From: Nosema muscidifuracis
Taxonomy: Eukaryota > Microsporidia > Nosematidae
Reading direction: 5' to 3'
Length of the DNA stretch: 64,000 bases
Assembly (NCBI GenBank): GCA_028335825.1
Contig: JAIOKI010000022.1
Location: 124,001-188,000 of the forward strand
Below the pieces are notes generated by a model. It saw only the letters and a program-made list of their open reading frames with translations, was not told the DNA's origin and searched no databases. Below are positions 1 to 11,537 of the stretch, piece after piece (the first letter of the stretch is position 1; each line of letters opens with the position of its first letter). The translations under genes were made by a program, and so were the position numbers.

Positions 1-383
1 CATATAAATAAATATTTTATTTATATGACGTAAATCATACAAATAAAAATTTTGATTATTTAATCAAAAATAAAGCATTTTATTTTAGATTATATTTTCA
101 TCAGTAATAATAAAAGAATACATATACATCTGAAACGTATTTATTGACGAATATTTAAATCGATTTATACTTTCTATTTTTTAATTTTAAATTATTTTCA
201 ATAATAACAATGACAAAAATAAAATTTTTTATAGCAGATACTTTTACTGAGAAAATTATATTGTAAAATCTTCAAAAAAATATTATCTAATAGTATAATT
301 TTTCAATAATAGTTTAATTTTATTGAGTTTTAATATTAATTTAGTTATTATAAATAACAAGGATTAAAAATGGGGGCTGTTTC
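1..383. other. AT-rich spacer, no gene seen
   Basis: This stretch is highly AT-rich and has no open frame with a C-run start signal. I see no RNA gene or clear repeat in it. Confidence 0.5.
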
Positions 384-992
384 TTTTTACTCCTTATTTT
401 TCGAAAAAAAATAAATAATTCTATATCCTTTAAATGAAAAAAAAATTGAATTTAAAAAATATAATTTATGATTAAATTCTGATAATGGTTCTATTAAAAC
501 AAAATTTCAATGTTCAGTTGTTATTTTATGCGTGACAAAAAATGTTTAAATGATGCCAATTACTTAAAAAAAATTATTTTTATAATTCACACCTAAGTAA
601 ACTTCTTGTATTATTTATGAATGGTGCAAATTTACAAGTAGAAAAAAAATTAAATGTTGACACATTAGTGATAACAAAATGATATTTTCGTTATCAATAA
701 ATTAGTTTCCTACTTCATTTACATCAAATTAGCGATGAAGGATGTATCGTTTAAATAGATGAAACTATTTGATAAAAACAAATAATATCGAAATAGATTT
801 CTTGAGTATCAATGTTGGTTATTGGAAGGTATATCAAGAGGCATTAATATACATTTTCGAAGATAGTTCGCGGAATACGTTGATTGATATAATTTTTAAA
901 AAATTGCACTTGTGAAACCTTTGATTATCAATAAATTTTGTAATATTATAATTTTAAGTCATTTATTTTTTTCGAAAAATAAGGAGTAAAAA
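384..992. mobile_element. Remnant of a Merlin/IS1595-like DNA transposon with terminal inverted repeats
   Basis: Inverted repeats of about 32 bases sit at 384-415 and 961-992. Each has the core ACTCCTTATTTTTCGAAAAA and they differ only by the length of one A run. Between them, around 745-905 on the plus strand and in more than one frame, are short peptide stretches that look like an ISXO2/Merlin DDE transposase: an I-D-E-T motif, a glycine-containing strand ending G-I-S-R-G, and an R-N-T-L-I-D-I-I stretch. Merlin elements are known from microsporidia. Several stops and frameshifts interrupt the interior, so it is dead. No convincing target-site duplication was seen outside the repeats. Confidence 0.55.
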
Positions 993-1419
993 ATTTTAAC
1001 CAAATAATATGATATGATTAATAAAAAACAACAAATTGTTGATAAAACGATTTATCATAATATATATTATTGACATTTTTATAAATAATCATAAATTTAC
1101 AGATTTAAGTTTAATTAAAATAAGATTTATTTTGACTATATTTTCTCTCTATTAATTGAATAAGACAAATATTATGCCGGCCTTGTGAATTCCTCTTCTC
1201 AAGTAGCTTTATCTACTACACAGTAATCTTAAGCACTCTGAATTGTACAAAGGAATTTATACAATTTTATTTAATTATACTTTTTTGTAATTTCTTAAAT
1301 TTATAGATATCAGCATACTTTTCTCTCAGAAAAGGTTGTATTTTTGATAAATTTTGTTATTTTCTGCTTCAGTTCTTATGATCGCATTTCTTTTTAGATA
1401 TTTTTCGATGATTGAAAAT
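993..1419. other. Spacer, no gene seen
   Basis: AT-rich sequence between the Merlin remnant and the first LINE relic. A less AT-rich patch at about 1170-1250 could be older element sequence, but I cannot assign it. Confidence 0.4.
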
Positions 1420-4400
1420 TTATGGGTAAAAAAGAAGAAAAGATAACTGAAATAAAAATTTTAAAAACAACTACATAGCTCCGGATCAAATAAAAGACAA
1501 ACTAGACAAAGATTCACCTATAAAAGATGAGAGAGTGCCCAGAACTTTGAACAATCTATCAGCACTAGCTGCTATGATATCCGAAGTGCAGACCTACCAA
1601 ACAATCTTGAGCAAATGGAAATAAATGCCAAGAAGTGGATGGTAAAAAGTAAAGCAGTTTTATTGTGAAAAATTTAGCGACAAAATATTTGAAATGAAAA
1701 TTAATAATCGAGCACAGAAGGTACTCATTAATGAAGCAAATAACCTCACTAGAGTAGGAAAATATAAGGAAAAATTCACATTAAGAGAATGAAGACTCTA
1801 GACGAGATAGCAAGACAAGATAAACTAGACAAACATTTTAAGAATAAATGGCTTAAACTGAAGGATAAAGAGTTGACGAGGCAAAAATAACACGGAAGGT
1901 ATGCTCGCTAAAAGTAGATGTAGAAATACTAGAGTTATTAATTAATTCGTTCGGGAGTTTTTTACTGTATAATACCGTAAAAAAGTATGGCGGATATAAA
2001 CAAAGATCCTTCAAGCAGTACAAAAAGATACTATGAACTTACAGCAAAAGGAATAAAAGAAGAGTAATTTGATGAAAATATAGCTAATAAAATAAACAAG
2101 CTTAACTCAGCAAAAAAATATTCTCTAAACATCAAGAAAACAACAAGAAAGTGAATGAGGCAAAAATTAAGACTCTAAAGAGCTACATAAGAGCAAAGTC
2201 AACGCCATTTAAATCTTAAGATGTATTTCTAATTAACGCTTTCCTAGAGGAATAAGATACTAGACTGCGAACGAATGAAAGAGTATAAAAAGCAAAAAAA
2301 CAAGTTTGAATTGTATTAAGGATAATTTTATAGAGACTTACAGGGAGAGTATAAGGAACATAATGTCACGAAAGAAAAGATTAAAGAGTTTTGGTCCATG
2401 ATGCGGCAGGAAGAAAGATGTATAAAGAGTATATCTTAAACTATGACTTAAATATGTAACAGGAAAGAGCATTCTTATTAGATGAAGTATTAATTGAAGT
2501 AAATGAATGGCTAACCAACTTGAAAACGGCTGGCTCCGATATAATTTATAATTTCTTCATCAAGAAGATGACTGCTATATATAAAGAACTGTACAATATT
2601 ACGAGTAGAATTTGTCTTGAAAAAGATTGGTTCTATAAAAGGTTAACTTATCTGATACTAAAATCGAGCAAGAATTTTAGACCCATTACGTGTATGTACA
2701 ACATTAGTACTCCAGAACATCGTAGAAGCCAAATAGGGACGAAAGAACAAGCGCTTACAAATATAATGTTAAACAAAAGTCATAACTATAGACTAAAGAC
2801 GACTTGTATTTACATGAAAGAAGCATATAACTTTGTTACTCACTCCTACTTACTAGAGTGCATCAAAAGCCTAGAGATTCCGAAATGTATAGAAGAATTT
2901 GTCAAGAACATAACTAAAAGGTGAACACTTAAAATAAGAGTAAAAAATCAGAAAGTATTAAATAAGCAGGTAAAAAGAGGAATCTTACAAGGATATAGTC
3001 TTTCTCTGTTACTCTTTGTTTTATGTATGGACCCTGTAAGCAAGTAATTGAATAGCGTATACTTAAAAATAGGAATTGACACAGAAGGGAAGCGCTTTTT
3101 TTGCAACCATTTATTATTTATAGATGACATGAAATCGCTAGCAACTATTGATGAAGTAATAAGTACAATGGTAGAAGAAGCCAAAAGGTTTTTACATTAG
3201 TAGGTCTAGAAATGAATAATGATAAATCTGCAACGAATATTGCAGAGTGTGCTAGATGGATACAAGTACTTAGTATTGTTTGAAAATGCCTTAGGTAAAA
3301 TAACGAGAGAAGTTAAAGATAAGATATCGAAAGAAATTCAGAGAAAATATGAGTCTCTGTTTAAGACAAAGCTAAACGCTAGAAACCTGTTCAATGCAAT
3401 GTATGAACATTCTATATCACACATTACAATGTAGGTAGGCATCCTAGGGGTCGGATTTAATGAATTCAGAGAGCTAGATGACATAATTCGAAATATCATA
3501 TTCACCAATAGCATGTTGTAGAAATAGGCTATATCTTCCAAGGAAGAGGTCTTATTAATATTGAGCATAAGAGTGAAATAATGTTGTTACCTATACCTGA
3601 GGTTATAGATAACGACAAAGAAATTATTCAAGAAGAAAACAATACGCATCTATCACGGATAAGACCCTTCCTTGGAGAGAAGTAAAGCCTGGAAAAAGAG
3701 TTTACATCAGAAGACTTAGAAGAAGCACAGAAATCATATCTATATAATGATATAGTAAAAAACATAATCACTCAAGAATATATAGATGCTGGGAATATAT
3801 ATCTCCATATAAATATCAAATATTCGGTCCTCTGACTTACTAAAGAAAATATTACGGCTAGAGAAGAAGGGGCACTATGTGAACTTCAAGATAGCAATAT
3901 CTTCCTAGAAAAGAAAGTTATGTGCTCACATTGTAATTAAGAATACAAGCCAGTAGATTATATGACGACATATTGTGATATAATGCTCTCCCTTAATTAC
4001 ATGAGGAGACATAATGAAGTGCTATGGTGTTTTTATCTCCGAATTTGTAGGAATTTCAGGCTTGCAAAAAATAAAAAAATCAGAAATCACTCTGTACTGG
4101 AGTGTATTACATCAAAATATATTGAAATTAGAATGGATTCGCGAATATAAAGCTCTATAAATGTAAAGTACAACAAAATTGATATACATAGCAAATTAGC
4201 TTTAGGAAAGAAGTCATGATAACAGAGGTAGAAATAACCAGCTTTGATAATTTGCGAAACGTGGAGACAGAGAAGAAGCATAAATATGATTTATGGCCAA
4301 CCACTCTGCTTCACTATACAAGTATTAGTCCAGGATAATTACTTTCGTTATGACTTAAGACTGTATAGTAACAAACTTTCATCGCACATACAAAACTGAC

Positions 4401-4605
4401 TTAGAGTTAGATAGCCACATTGAGGCATACATCCAGACGAAAATACTCAAGATGACATTGAAAAGTCGTTCAGAATCTGCGATGGCAAAGTCTCAGTAAG
4501 TAGTAATCTAGAAGTTGAAAAAAGGAGGCCAATCGAAGATATAAGGGTGACTTACGTGGTGGGTAAAGAATAAGATAAGGACATCATAAAACTATACCTT
4601 AAATA
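1420..4605 (+). mobile_element. Decayed non-LTR retrotransposon (LINE, R2-like), copy 1
   Basis: Reverse-transcriptase motifs appear in order in broken plus-strand frames at about 2500-3200: N-F-R-P-I-T (about 2680), a Y-M-K-E-A-Y stretch where the catalytic Asp block is expected (about 2810), G-I-L-Q-G-Y-S-L-S followed by L-L-F-V-L-C-M-D-P (about 2975-3035), and F-I-D-D-M-K (about 3118-3135). Downstream, near 3930-4140, comes a CxxHC-like and R-R-H-N-E-V region. A K-Y-D-L stretch near 4280 and an I-E-A-Y-I-Q-like 3' tail near 4420 follow. This domain order, with a C-terminal zinc knuckle and endonuclease-like part, fits the R2-type clade. Many stops and frameshifts show it is inactive. The 5' edge is approximate. 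Confidence 0.8.
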
Positions 4606-5111
4606 AATAATTTATTTGAAATATTATGAATTATAGGAATAACATATTATGTTTTTATTTTATATTTAAAAATTTTTATATCTCAATATTATTCGTTTTT
4701 TTAGTATTATAAATTACTGCAACATGTTTATTTACTAAGAATATTTCTATAGATGTAAGATTTAATACCAGATCATGATTAAATAAATTTTTAAATTAAA
4801 TTACATCTGCTAAATGATAATTTTATTTTATTTCTTATACATCAAAGTCGAGTGACTAAAATTATTTTTTATTTTTTTATCCACTGAATTTATTTCAATT
4901 TATAAAAATTTTTACATCTGTTTTACTGTATTGACATCAATAAATTATAACTAATTTTTTTAATACCAAAGTATCATCTTTTATATCAGTATTAAAATAA
5001 CATTAGAGCTTTAAATTATCATTATATCAATTAAATTATGTAAATATCATTAATATCAGTATTAGTTAAATTATTAAAATTTATAAAAAAATTATTTTTT
5101 TTGACCCAAAA
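4606..5111. other. AT-rich spacer, no gene seen
   Basis: Mainly A/T runs, with no open frame or RNA gene recognised. Its right end holds the start signal of the next gene (a C run just before the ATG at 5112). Confidence 0.5.
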
Positions 5112-6590
5112 ATGCTGATCATCCAGTTTATACTTTTAAAATGTTCATTAGAAATCACTAATGAAAAAAATGATGACAAAATAGTAGAGATAGTTTTTCA
5201 AGATGAGGAAAGTGGTTTTTACAACATAAATAATCCTATATTTGAAGATTCAGAATTACTTAAATTACTTACAAAAGATAAAACTTGGAAAAAAGATAAA
5301 ATAGATCTGCAGGATTGTAAATTCAAAGCATTTGATTTTATCTATAATTCTTTTTTAGATAATACAAATGATATATTTAACTTGGATGAATTTCTTGATA
5401 TTTTATACGTCATGGATTTTTTATCATTTGATAAAGAAAAGGAGAACATAAATTTAAGAAACCTGTACGAAAGATTATCTTCAATACTAATTGATAAAAT
5501 CTTAAATGATGATAAATTTATACCAAATGCATTAGAAATTGTAGAAACTATAAAAATGGAAATTTTAAGAGATAAAATATTAATTCTTTTAAATGAATAT
5601 ATTAAGATAAAAAAATTTAATTTTATATTAGATAATGAAGTATGTAGTGTTTATTTTGGTGAAAAAAATGAAAGGACAAATTTTAAGTATTTAGAAATAT
5701 TAGGCTTTTCAAATTTTTCTTCTGATTATTTTTCTTGGAAAGATCATGAAAAAATTCTTTACTGGTATGCTAGATTTTTAAATTTATCTCTTATTTGTTT
5801 GTTTGATTCAGAAATTATATTTAGACTTAAAATAATAAATTGCGAATATATTGATTTAAATTCTAGTAAATTTATGAAACTTAATGAATCTGGTGATAAA
5901 TCTTATAGATTTAAAACTAAAAGTATTGGTGAGATTTTAAAAAAAATTAATGGAGTTGAAAATCTTGTTTTAAAGAATAATAGGCTGATTTCTACTGACC
6001 TGAAGATAATTAGAGATTACGAGTCACTAAAAAATATTTCTTTGTTTAATTACGAAAAAATAGAAAATTATAGTTACCAAGATTTCTATAATCTTTATGC
6101 ATGTCCTAATATAGAAATGATAGTTGTTTATAATTATAATCTGATTCCTAGTTACAATGAATTAAAAGATATTGTAGTATCGAATAAAGAAGATAAAAAA
6201 ATTATTATTCAACTAATTTATTGTAAAATTGAACAAGGATTTTTAGAAATATTTAATTATACTAAAGATTGTAAATCTTTAGTTATAAAGAATTGTGATT
6301 TAAGAAATTTGGATATTAACGTAATATTTACAATGAAAAATCTTTTGATTTTAACATTAAATAGTTGTTTTTTAAAATCAGATCAATTAAAAATGATAAG
6401 CAATTTGAAGAATTTAACAGTTTTAGATGTTACAAATAACGATTTAACTAATGAAATTATAGTAGAATTTCGAAAACTTGAAAAGCTTAAAGCTATAAGC
6501 ATAAAAAATTCAGGATTGACGAGGGAATCGATAAATGAACATTTTTTAGATGGAAATATTCTAATTTTTGATAATTTAACTTTTTTATGA
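5112..6590 (+). CDS. Leucine-rich-repeat protein with hydrophobic N-terminus (lineage-specific)
   Basis: The 492-residue product starts with a short hydrophobic stretch (residues 1-12) that may be a signal peptide. Residues about 25-130 read like a BTB/POZ-like fold, with a pattern of lysine, aspartate and leucine around a K-A-F-D-F-I-Y-N motif. The second half, from about residue 270 to 485, is a set of irregular leucine-rich repeats with N-x-x-L and L-x-x-L spacing, clearest near the C-terminus (residues 390-480). LRR proteins with poorly conserved sequences form large families in some microsporidia and are often thought to be exported, but no function can be given here. A CCC run 7 bases before the ATG supports the start. 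It is flanked by two decayed mobile elements, consistent with an accessory location. Confidence 0.75.
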   Translation: MLIIQFILLKCSLEITNEKNDDKIVEIVFQDEESGFYNINNPIFEDSELLKLLTKDKTWKKDKIDLQDCKFKAFDFIYNSFLDNTNDIFNLDEFLDILYVMDFLSFDKEKENINLRNLYERLSSILIDKILNDDKFIPNALEIVETIKMEILRDKILILLNEYIKIKKFNFILDNEVCSVYFGEKNERTNFKYLEILGFSNFSSDYFSWKDHEKILYWYARFLNLSLICLFDSEIIFRLKIINCEYIDLNSSKFMKLNESGDKSYRFKTKSIGEILKKINGVENLVLKNNRLISTDLKIIRDYESLKNISLFNYEKIENYSYQDFYNLYACPNIEMIVVYNYNLIPSYNELKDIVVSNKEDKKIIIQLIYCKIEQGFLEIFNYTKDCKSLVIKNCDLRNLDINVIFTMKNLLILTLNSCFLKSDQLKMISNLKNLTVLDVTNNDLTNEIIVEFRKLEKLKAISIKNSGLTRESINEHFLDGNILIFDNLTFL

Positions 6591-6879
6591 TTCTCTTTAA
6601 ATTAAAATATAATTTTTTTATGACTCATTTTTATTTTGTAGAATCATATTTGTAAGGAAATATAAATCAAATTTTTTATAAAATATTTAAAGAACAATTT
6701 AATTTATCAGATTAATAAATTATAACGTTAAGTCTTTCATGATAAAATATAATCTTTACATTAATAATAATAGAAGATTCAAAATTTTAGAGAAATTGAA
6801 AAAAAATACCTAATTTAAAATAGTAAAAATATTTTAATTATCAACATTATGCTTAATAAAAACATAAGACGATATAGAA
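6591..6879. other. AT-rich spacer
   Basis: No gene or RNA recognised between the LRR gene and the following mobile-element fossil. Confidence 0.4.
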
Positions 6880-8620
6880 TTGTTATTTATATACGATAAT
6901 GTGGTCTAAATATCAAAAGAATGAGATATAGACTATAATTAGAAGGAATAGAAACAGTAAGAAGAGAAGAATTGAAAAATTTTATGGTAGAAAAAATTAA
7001 ATGATGGAAAGATATCTGAGAGCGTTATAGAAACAGTAAGAAGAAATCCTAATTTAAGAAATAGCATGGTATATTAATATTACGGAAAATTTTTATAAAA
7101 CAGAAAGAAAGATCAGTGAAAATAATCGTTATAAATCTTATAATTTTGAGATGATCAGAGCTTTGAAAGTAAAGAAAAAGCAATAAAGCTTTTAATCTGG
7201 TGGAAATTCAAAAATAATTAAATTTAGATAATATAATAATTACAAGAAGGAAAATATATTAAGTGGATATCGACTTAAAAATAATACAGTTAAGAGAAGG
7301 GAAGTTATTAGGGGATATTAAAAAAACGAGAAGATATTGTACTATAGAAAAGTTTAAGATAAGTAGAAAGAACAGTCTGTTTCACAAGAATTATAAAAGA
7401 TCTACATCATATTGAATAAACTTAATAAGAACTATACAGAATCTTAACAGAAATATGCGTTTAGTCAGCAACTTTATAAAATTAAACGAATTAGTAGAGA
7501 AGATCTTTAAGAATTGTCAAATATTAAAGACATATTAAGAGCAGCCCAAGAATCATATTTGTAAAGAAGCTTTCTATTATGATGAATATAAACACAAGAA
7601 GGCATTTAGGTTTCATAAAAAGGTATATGAATTAAGAAAACGTAATGATAGAATAAAACACATAATAAATGATAGTTAAAATAAGAAAAAAGCCATACTT
7701 AAATAATAAACTTATCAAAGGTGAATAAAAAAATACAAGAAGTTGACTTTAAAGTGGAATGAAAATTAGAAGAAATGATTGTTGCAAATAAATATTAAAA
7801 AACGTAAAAAAATAAATTTAAGGAAAATATTACTGGAAATTTGATTATGGTATGAAAATAGAGATCCACTAGAAAATTTCATGCAGTAGTACCACGGAAA
7901 ACTAAAATATAGATGCATGAAGATAGTTTATTATTCAATAAGAAAATCATATTAATGTCCAGAAAAAAAACATAGCTAAACTATTAAAGATGTGAGAAGT
8001 ATCAGATTTATAATAGAAAAAGAAAGAAAACTGAGAGTTTATAGAAAAAATAATGATAGATTTTATTGACTTCAGAAATCTATGAAAATATGTTTTTAAT
8101 AGCAAATAAAGAAATAATATAGTCAATTTTTTAAGAAGTGATGTGAAAAAAAACCGGAAGAGATAATTAAAAATAATTTTAAAAGAGTTTGTACAAGGCT
8201 GGAGATAAAGCATAGGCTTGTTTGTAGAAGGTCATTGTATTAATGGTAAAATAGAGTGTATAATAGGTATTCAGAGAGAAAATATTTTTAAGTTAAAGAA
8301 AAGGACATTTATTTGAAGGTAATGAGTAGTATAGAGCCATATAACAAGAGTCATCACACTGTAATAAAATGTACTACAATAGAAGCTCTTAAATATGGAA
8401 TAGAAAATATTTCTTAGGGTAATTACAGTTAAAAAAGAAACCTTTAATAAAGTACAAAAGTAAGAAAAACTAAACGTGATAATTTCTCATATTGTAGCAA
8501 GTTAATTATTAAAAGACTACAGTAAAGATTCAATTTAATAAGAATAATAATTAAAGAGTCGTGAAAATAGACTTTATGATGGAAGAAATTAACCATTTGG
8601 AAGTGATGTTATATTTTTAA
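6880..8620 (+). mobile_element. Fossil of an integrase-bearing element (LTR-type or integrase-like)
   Basis: The sequence is less AT-extreme than its surroundings and holds many short plus-strand coding pieces with no surviving long frame. Near 8230-8400 a piece resembles the C-terminal part of a retroviral-type integrase core (a tyrosine-asparagine then histidine-threonine block followed by an I-E-A-L motif). Family placement is uncertain: Ty3/gypsy pol is likely, another integrase-type element possible. It is broken in well over ten places and looks old. No terminal repeats were recognised. Edges are approximate. Confidence 0.5.
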
Positions 8621-8857
8621 TAATTCTTACCTTGATTTATTCTTAATAAAAACATTTAATAATTAACTATTTTCATTTAAAATATCTAATGACCCTTTAA
8701 TAAATACTTAATATGTTTATTAACCAATATAAATCCACAGAGTATTATTATAATAAAAATAATAGATAGATATTATCTTAAATTTATCAATTAATAAATT
8801 TGTTAACGAACAAATTTTAAACTTTATTTTTTTGTTTGAAATATTTACGACCCTAAT

Positions 8858-9880
8858 ATGAAATCAAACATTAAGAAAGATACCAATAGCTTACTCAAAT
8901 TAGAAAAAAGTCTGTACGATTTTAAGACGTATATTAAAGATACATTCTTGGTTATTATAGATAAGATTGATGATCTGGAGACAAAAATTAATCAACTTAA
9001 ATCTGAACAGATTTCGAAGAAAAATATTAAGGAGAATGATTCTAACAAATCATTATTAGGTGATTATATAGCAAGTGGATCTTATTCAAATAGAAAGAAT
9101 AAAAATGACAGTACTGATACTTTGGAACCTCAAGCTAAAAAGAAAAAATTACGTGGTAAGAATGATACTCGAATATTAACTAGTAATTATAAAAAGATGA
9201 GTCAAGAAAATAAAAATGAAGAGAAGTCTAAAAGTGATGAAGAGAATTCTAAAGGTAAAAGTGAAGATGAATCAATTGTAAATAAAGAAATTAAAAGTGA
9301 TGAAGAGAATTCTAAAAGTAAAAGTGAAGATAAATCAATTGTAAATAAAGAAGTCGAAAGTGAAGAGAAATCAAGTGTAAATAAAGAAGTCGAAAGTGAA
9401 GAGAAATCAAGTGTAAATAAAGAAGTCGAAAGTGAAGATAAATCAAGTGTAAATAAAGAAGTCAAAAGTGATGAAGAGAAATCTAAAGGTAAAAAATCTA
9501 AAAAACAAGAATCAAAGAAAGATGAAAAATCAACCGGGAAGGAAATAAATGATGAAGAAAAAAAAACTAAAAAATCTGATAAAAAAGTAAGTAAAGAAGT
9601 TACATCAAGCAACCCCGATTTATCTTCTTTACTTACATCTGAATTTTCTTATAAAGGTAAGCATACTGAAAGGATGTATGATCTATTAAAAATGAAGGAA
9701 AGATTTTCTAAAAAATTTGGTGATAACTGGTTTACTGTACCTCAATGTACTAAATTATTTTTTAATAGTACAAAAAAACCACCTATGGATGAGTGGATAT
9801 CTGCATTGGATTGTATGTTTGATAAAAAGATGCTTGATCGTAATGAAGGAGTAAAACTAAAGTATAAAGTTATAGAATAA
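8858..9880 (+). CDS. Lysine/glutamate-rich repeat protein with conserved-looking C-terminal domain
   Basis: Not recognised. The 340-residue product has an N-terminal coiled-coil-like segment (residues about 10-60), then a long Lys/Glu/Ser-rich region (about 65-245). That region carries a 12-residue unit of the type E-V-E-S-E-E-K-S-S-V-N-K repeated in tandem, encoded by a 36-base repeat near 9350-9470. A compact, ordered C-terminal segment (about 250-340) contains tryptophans and prolines and may be a small helical or winged-helix-like domain. A CCC run about 9 bases before the ATG supports the start. The high charge suggests a nuclear or nucleolar protein, but this is inference. It lies upstream of CCT4 on the same strand. 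Confidence 0.7.
   Translation: MKSNIKKDTNSLLKLEKSLYDFKTYIKDTFLVIIDKIDDLETKINQLKSEQISKKNIKENDSNKSLLGDYIASGSYSNRKNKNDSTDTLEPQAKKKKLRGKNDTRILTSNYKKMSQENKNEEKSKSDEENSKGKSEDESIVNKEIKSDEENSKSKSEDKSIVNKEVESEEKSSVNKEVESEEKSSVNKEVESEDKSSVNKEVKSDEEKSKGKKSKKQESKKDEKSTGKEINDEEKKTKKSDKKVSKEVTSSNPDLSSLLTSEFSYKGKHTERMYDLLKMKERFSKKFGDNWFTVPQCTKLFFNSTKKPPMDEWISALDCMFDKKMLDRNEGVKLKYKVIE
9350..9470 (+). repeat. 36-base in-frame tandem repeat within the charged protein
   Basis: About three near-identical 36-base units, each encoding a 12-residue Glu/Lys/Ser unit. Single-base variants change E to D or K, consistent with recent slippage or unequal exchange. Confidence 0.75.
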
Positions 9881-9894
9881 AGTATTAGTTGTAG

Positions 9895-10072
9895 TAAATT
9901 ATTTGAGAATCTTTTTATAAGTTATAAGAATCATTTTATAATCTATTAAATAATTTGAGAATCTTCTTATTAAGTTATTTGAAAATCTTTTTATAAGTTA
10001 TAAGAATAATTTGAAAATCTTCTTATTAAGTTATTTGAGAATCTTCTTATTAAGTTATTTGAAAATTTTTAA
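9895..10072. repeat. Short imperfect tandem repeats upstream of CCT4
   Basis: Units built on TTATTTGAGAATCTTCTTAT and variants repeat several times and run up to the CCT4 start signal. They keep an open frame by chance, which creates a false N-terminal extension to CCT4. Confidence 0.7.
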
Positions 10073-10075
10073 CCC
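10073..10075 (+). promoter_or_regulatory. CCC start signal of CCT4
   Basis: The CCC run lies 4 bases before the ATG at 10080 and decides the start. An upstream in-frame ATG at 10011 lies inside the tandem repeat and has no such signal. Confidence 0.7.
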
Positions 10076-10079
10076 TAAA

Positions 10080-11537
10080 ATGGAAAACGAAAGAGAAATT
10101 AATATTAAGAAATCAATATTCGAATCAGCACACGCACTTTTAAATACACTATCTACATCTTTAGGACCCAAAGGATTAGATAAAATGATAATTAAAAACA
10201 ATAAAACTACTGTAACGAATGATGGTGCAACTATTTTAAAATTCTTTACTGAACATCCTATACACGCAATTTTATCTAATTTATCTTCATCTCAAGATGA
10301 TAAATGTGGTGATGGTACTACTAGTGTAGTCATTTTAACTTGTAGTCTTCTTAATTCAGTTAGAAAACTTGTAGAAATGAATATTCACCCTTCGATAATA
10401 TGTGAACACTTAGAAAGATGTAAAAAAATAGCTACTAATTATATAGAATGGGCTAAGATACCAATAAATGATATTAACTTGTTTAATACAGTTATAACAA
10501 CTTTAAATTCAAAGATAGTAGGAAATGCAGTAGAAATGGCAAGTGCTTCTATTAAGGCAATGGATTCTGCTTATTATGATAAGAAAAAAGTAAGAATACT
10601 TAAAAGAATAGGTGGATCTATTGATGATGTAGCTTTTTATAACGGAATGTTGTTTCAGTCAGATATAAAAACAGAACGTAGAAATGTAAAAGTTGGAGTA
10701 ATACAATTTTGTATAAGTGCACCAAAAACAAATATGGATAGTAAAATATTAGTAAATAACCCAGATTTAATGGAGAAAATGTTATCAGATGAGAGGAAAT
10801 ATATTTTGGATATCTGTAAAAAAATTAAGGTTAGTGGATGTCAATTATTAATAATACAAAAAAATGTATTAAGAGACAGTATTTCAGATCTTGGAAGACA
10901 TTTTCTTAAACAACTTAATATATTTGTCATTGAACGTGTAGATCGTAAAGAAATAGAATATATTTGTGATGCTTTAAAAGTTGAACCTATTTCCGATATA
11001 AATTTTATGATATCTGAAAATCTTAGAGAAGTAGAGATAAGAAATACTGAAGATATGTTAGAAATTATGGGACATGGAAGTAGTATCGTACTAAATGGAT
11101 GTGATGATCTTGTACTTGATGAAGTAGAAAGAAGTTTGAATGATGCATTATGTGTAGTAAAATGCTTACACGATGAACCATTTATAGTTCCAGGTGGAGG
11201 AGCTGTAGAGATGGCTATTTCTAATAAGATTTTAGAATCAGAAGAAGGAAATATTTTTATTAATAGAGAAATAAGTCTAGGATTTGAAGCTATTCCATAT
11301 TTTTTAGCAAAAAACGCAGGGCTAAATCCTATTGAAGCAGTTTCTGAGCTCAAGAAGGTTATTCAAGAATCTCCTACTTATGGTATAAGTGTAAGAGGAA
11401 ATAATATAAATGATATGCTTGAGGATGACAATGTAGTTCAACCTGTTTCTATAAGTAAATCTATTGTTAATTTGGCTATTGAGACGGTCATGTATTTGCT
11501 AAAGATTGATGATATTCTACCTTCAAGAGGAAATTAA
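10080..11537 (+). CDS. CCT4: T-complex protein 1 subunit delta (cytosolic chaperonin)
   Basis: One subunit of the eight-membered TRiC/CCT ring that folds actin, tubulin and other cytosolic proteins by ATP hydrolysis. The 485-residue product has group II chaperonin motifs: S-L-G-P-K-G (27-32), N-D-G-A-T (47-51), the nucleotide-binding G-D-G-T-T (77-81) and P-G-G-G-A near residue 370. Delta-type features include I-Q-F-C-I-S-A-P-K-T in the apical region, L-R-D-S-I-S-D-L, E-R-S-L-N-D-A-L-C-V and a C-terminal I-K-I/L-D-D-I tail. It is about 50 residues shorter than animal CCT4, with the losses mainly in loops. The start at 10080 is chosen because of the CCC signal and because family members begin close to this point. 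The 23-residue extension from 10011 is repeat-derived. Confidence 0.95.
   Translation: MENEREINIKKSIFESAHALLNTLSTSLGPKGLDKMIIKNNKTTVTNDGATILKFFTEHPIHAILSNLSSSQDDKCGDGTTSVVILTCSLLNSVRKLVEMNIHPSIICEHLERCKKIATNYIEWAKIPINDINLFNTVITTLNSKIVGNAVEMASASIKAMDSAYYDKKKVRILKRIGGSIDDVAFYNGMLFQSDIKTERRNVKVGVIQFCISAPKTNMDSKILVNNPDLMEKMLSDERKYILDICKKIKVSGCQLLIIQKNVLRDSISDLGRHFLKQLNIFVIERVDRKEIEYICDALKVEPISDINFMISENLREVEIRNTEDMLEIMGHGSSIVLNGCDDLVLDEVERSLNDALCVVKCLHDEPFIVPGGGAVEMAISNKILESEEGNIFINREISLGFEAIPYFLAKNAGLNPIEAVSELKKVIQESPTYGISVRGNNINDMLEDDNVVQPVSISKSIVNLAIETVMYLLKIDDILPSRGN

Noticed and set aside
9202-9612. Minus-strand open frame rich in Ser/Phe/Leu
   Set aside because: Shadow of the Lys/Glu/Ser repeat region of the gene at 8858; it has no start signal of its own.
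10011-10079. N-terminal extension of CCT4
   Set aside because: Encoded by a spacer repeat, absent from the family, and placed before the CCC signal.
10841-11353. 170-codon minus-strand frame opposite CCT4
   Set aside because: Shadow of CCT4; composition follows its codons.
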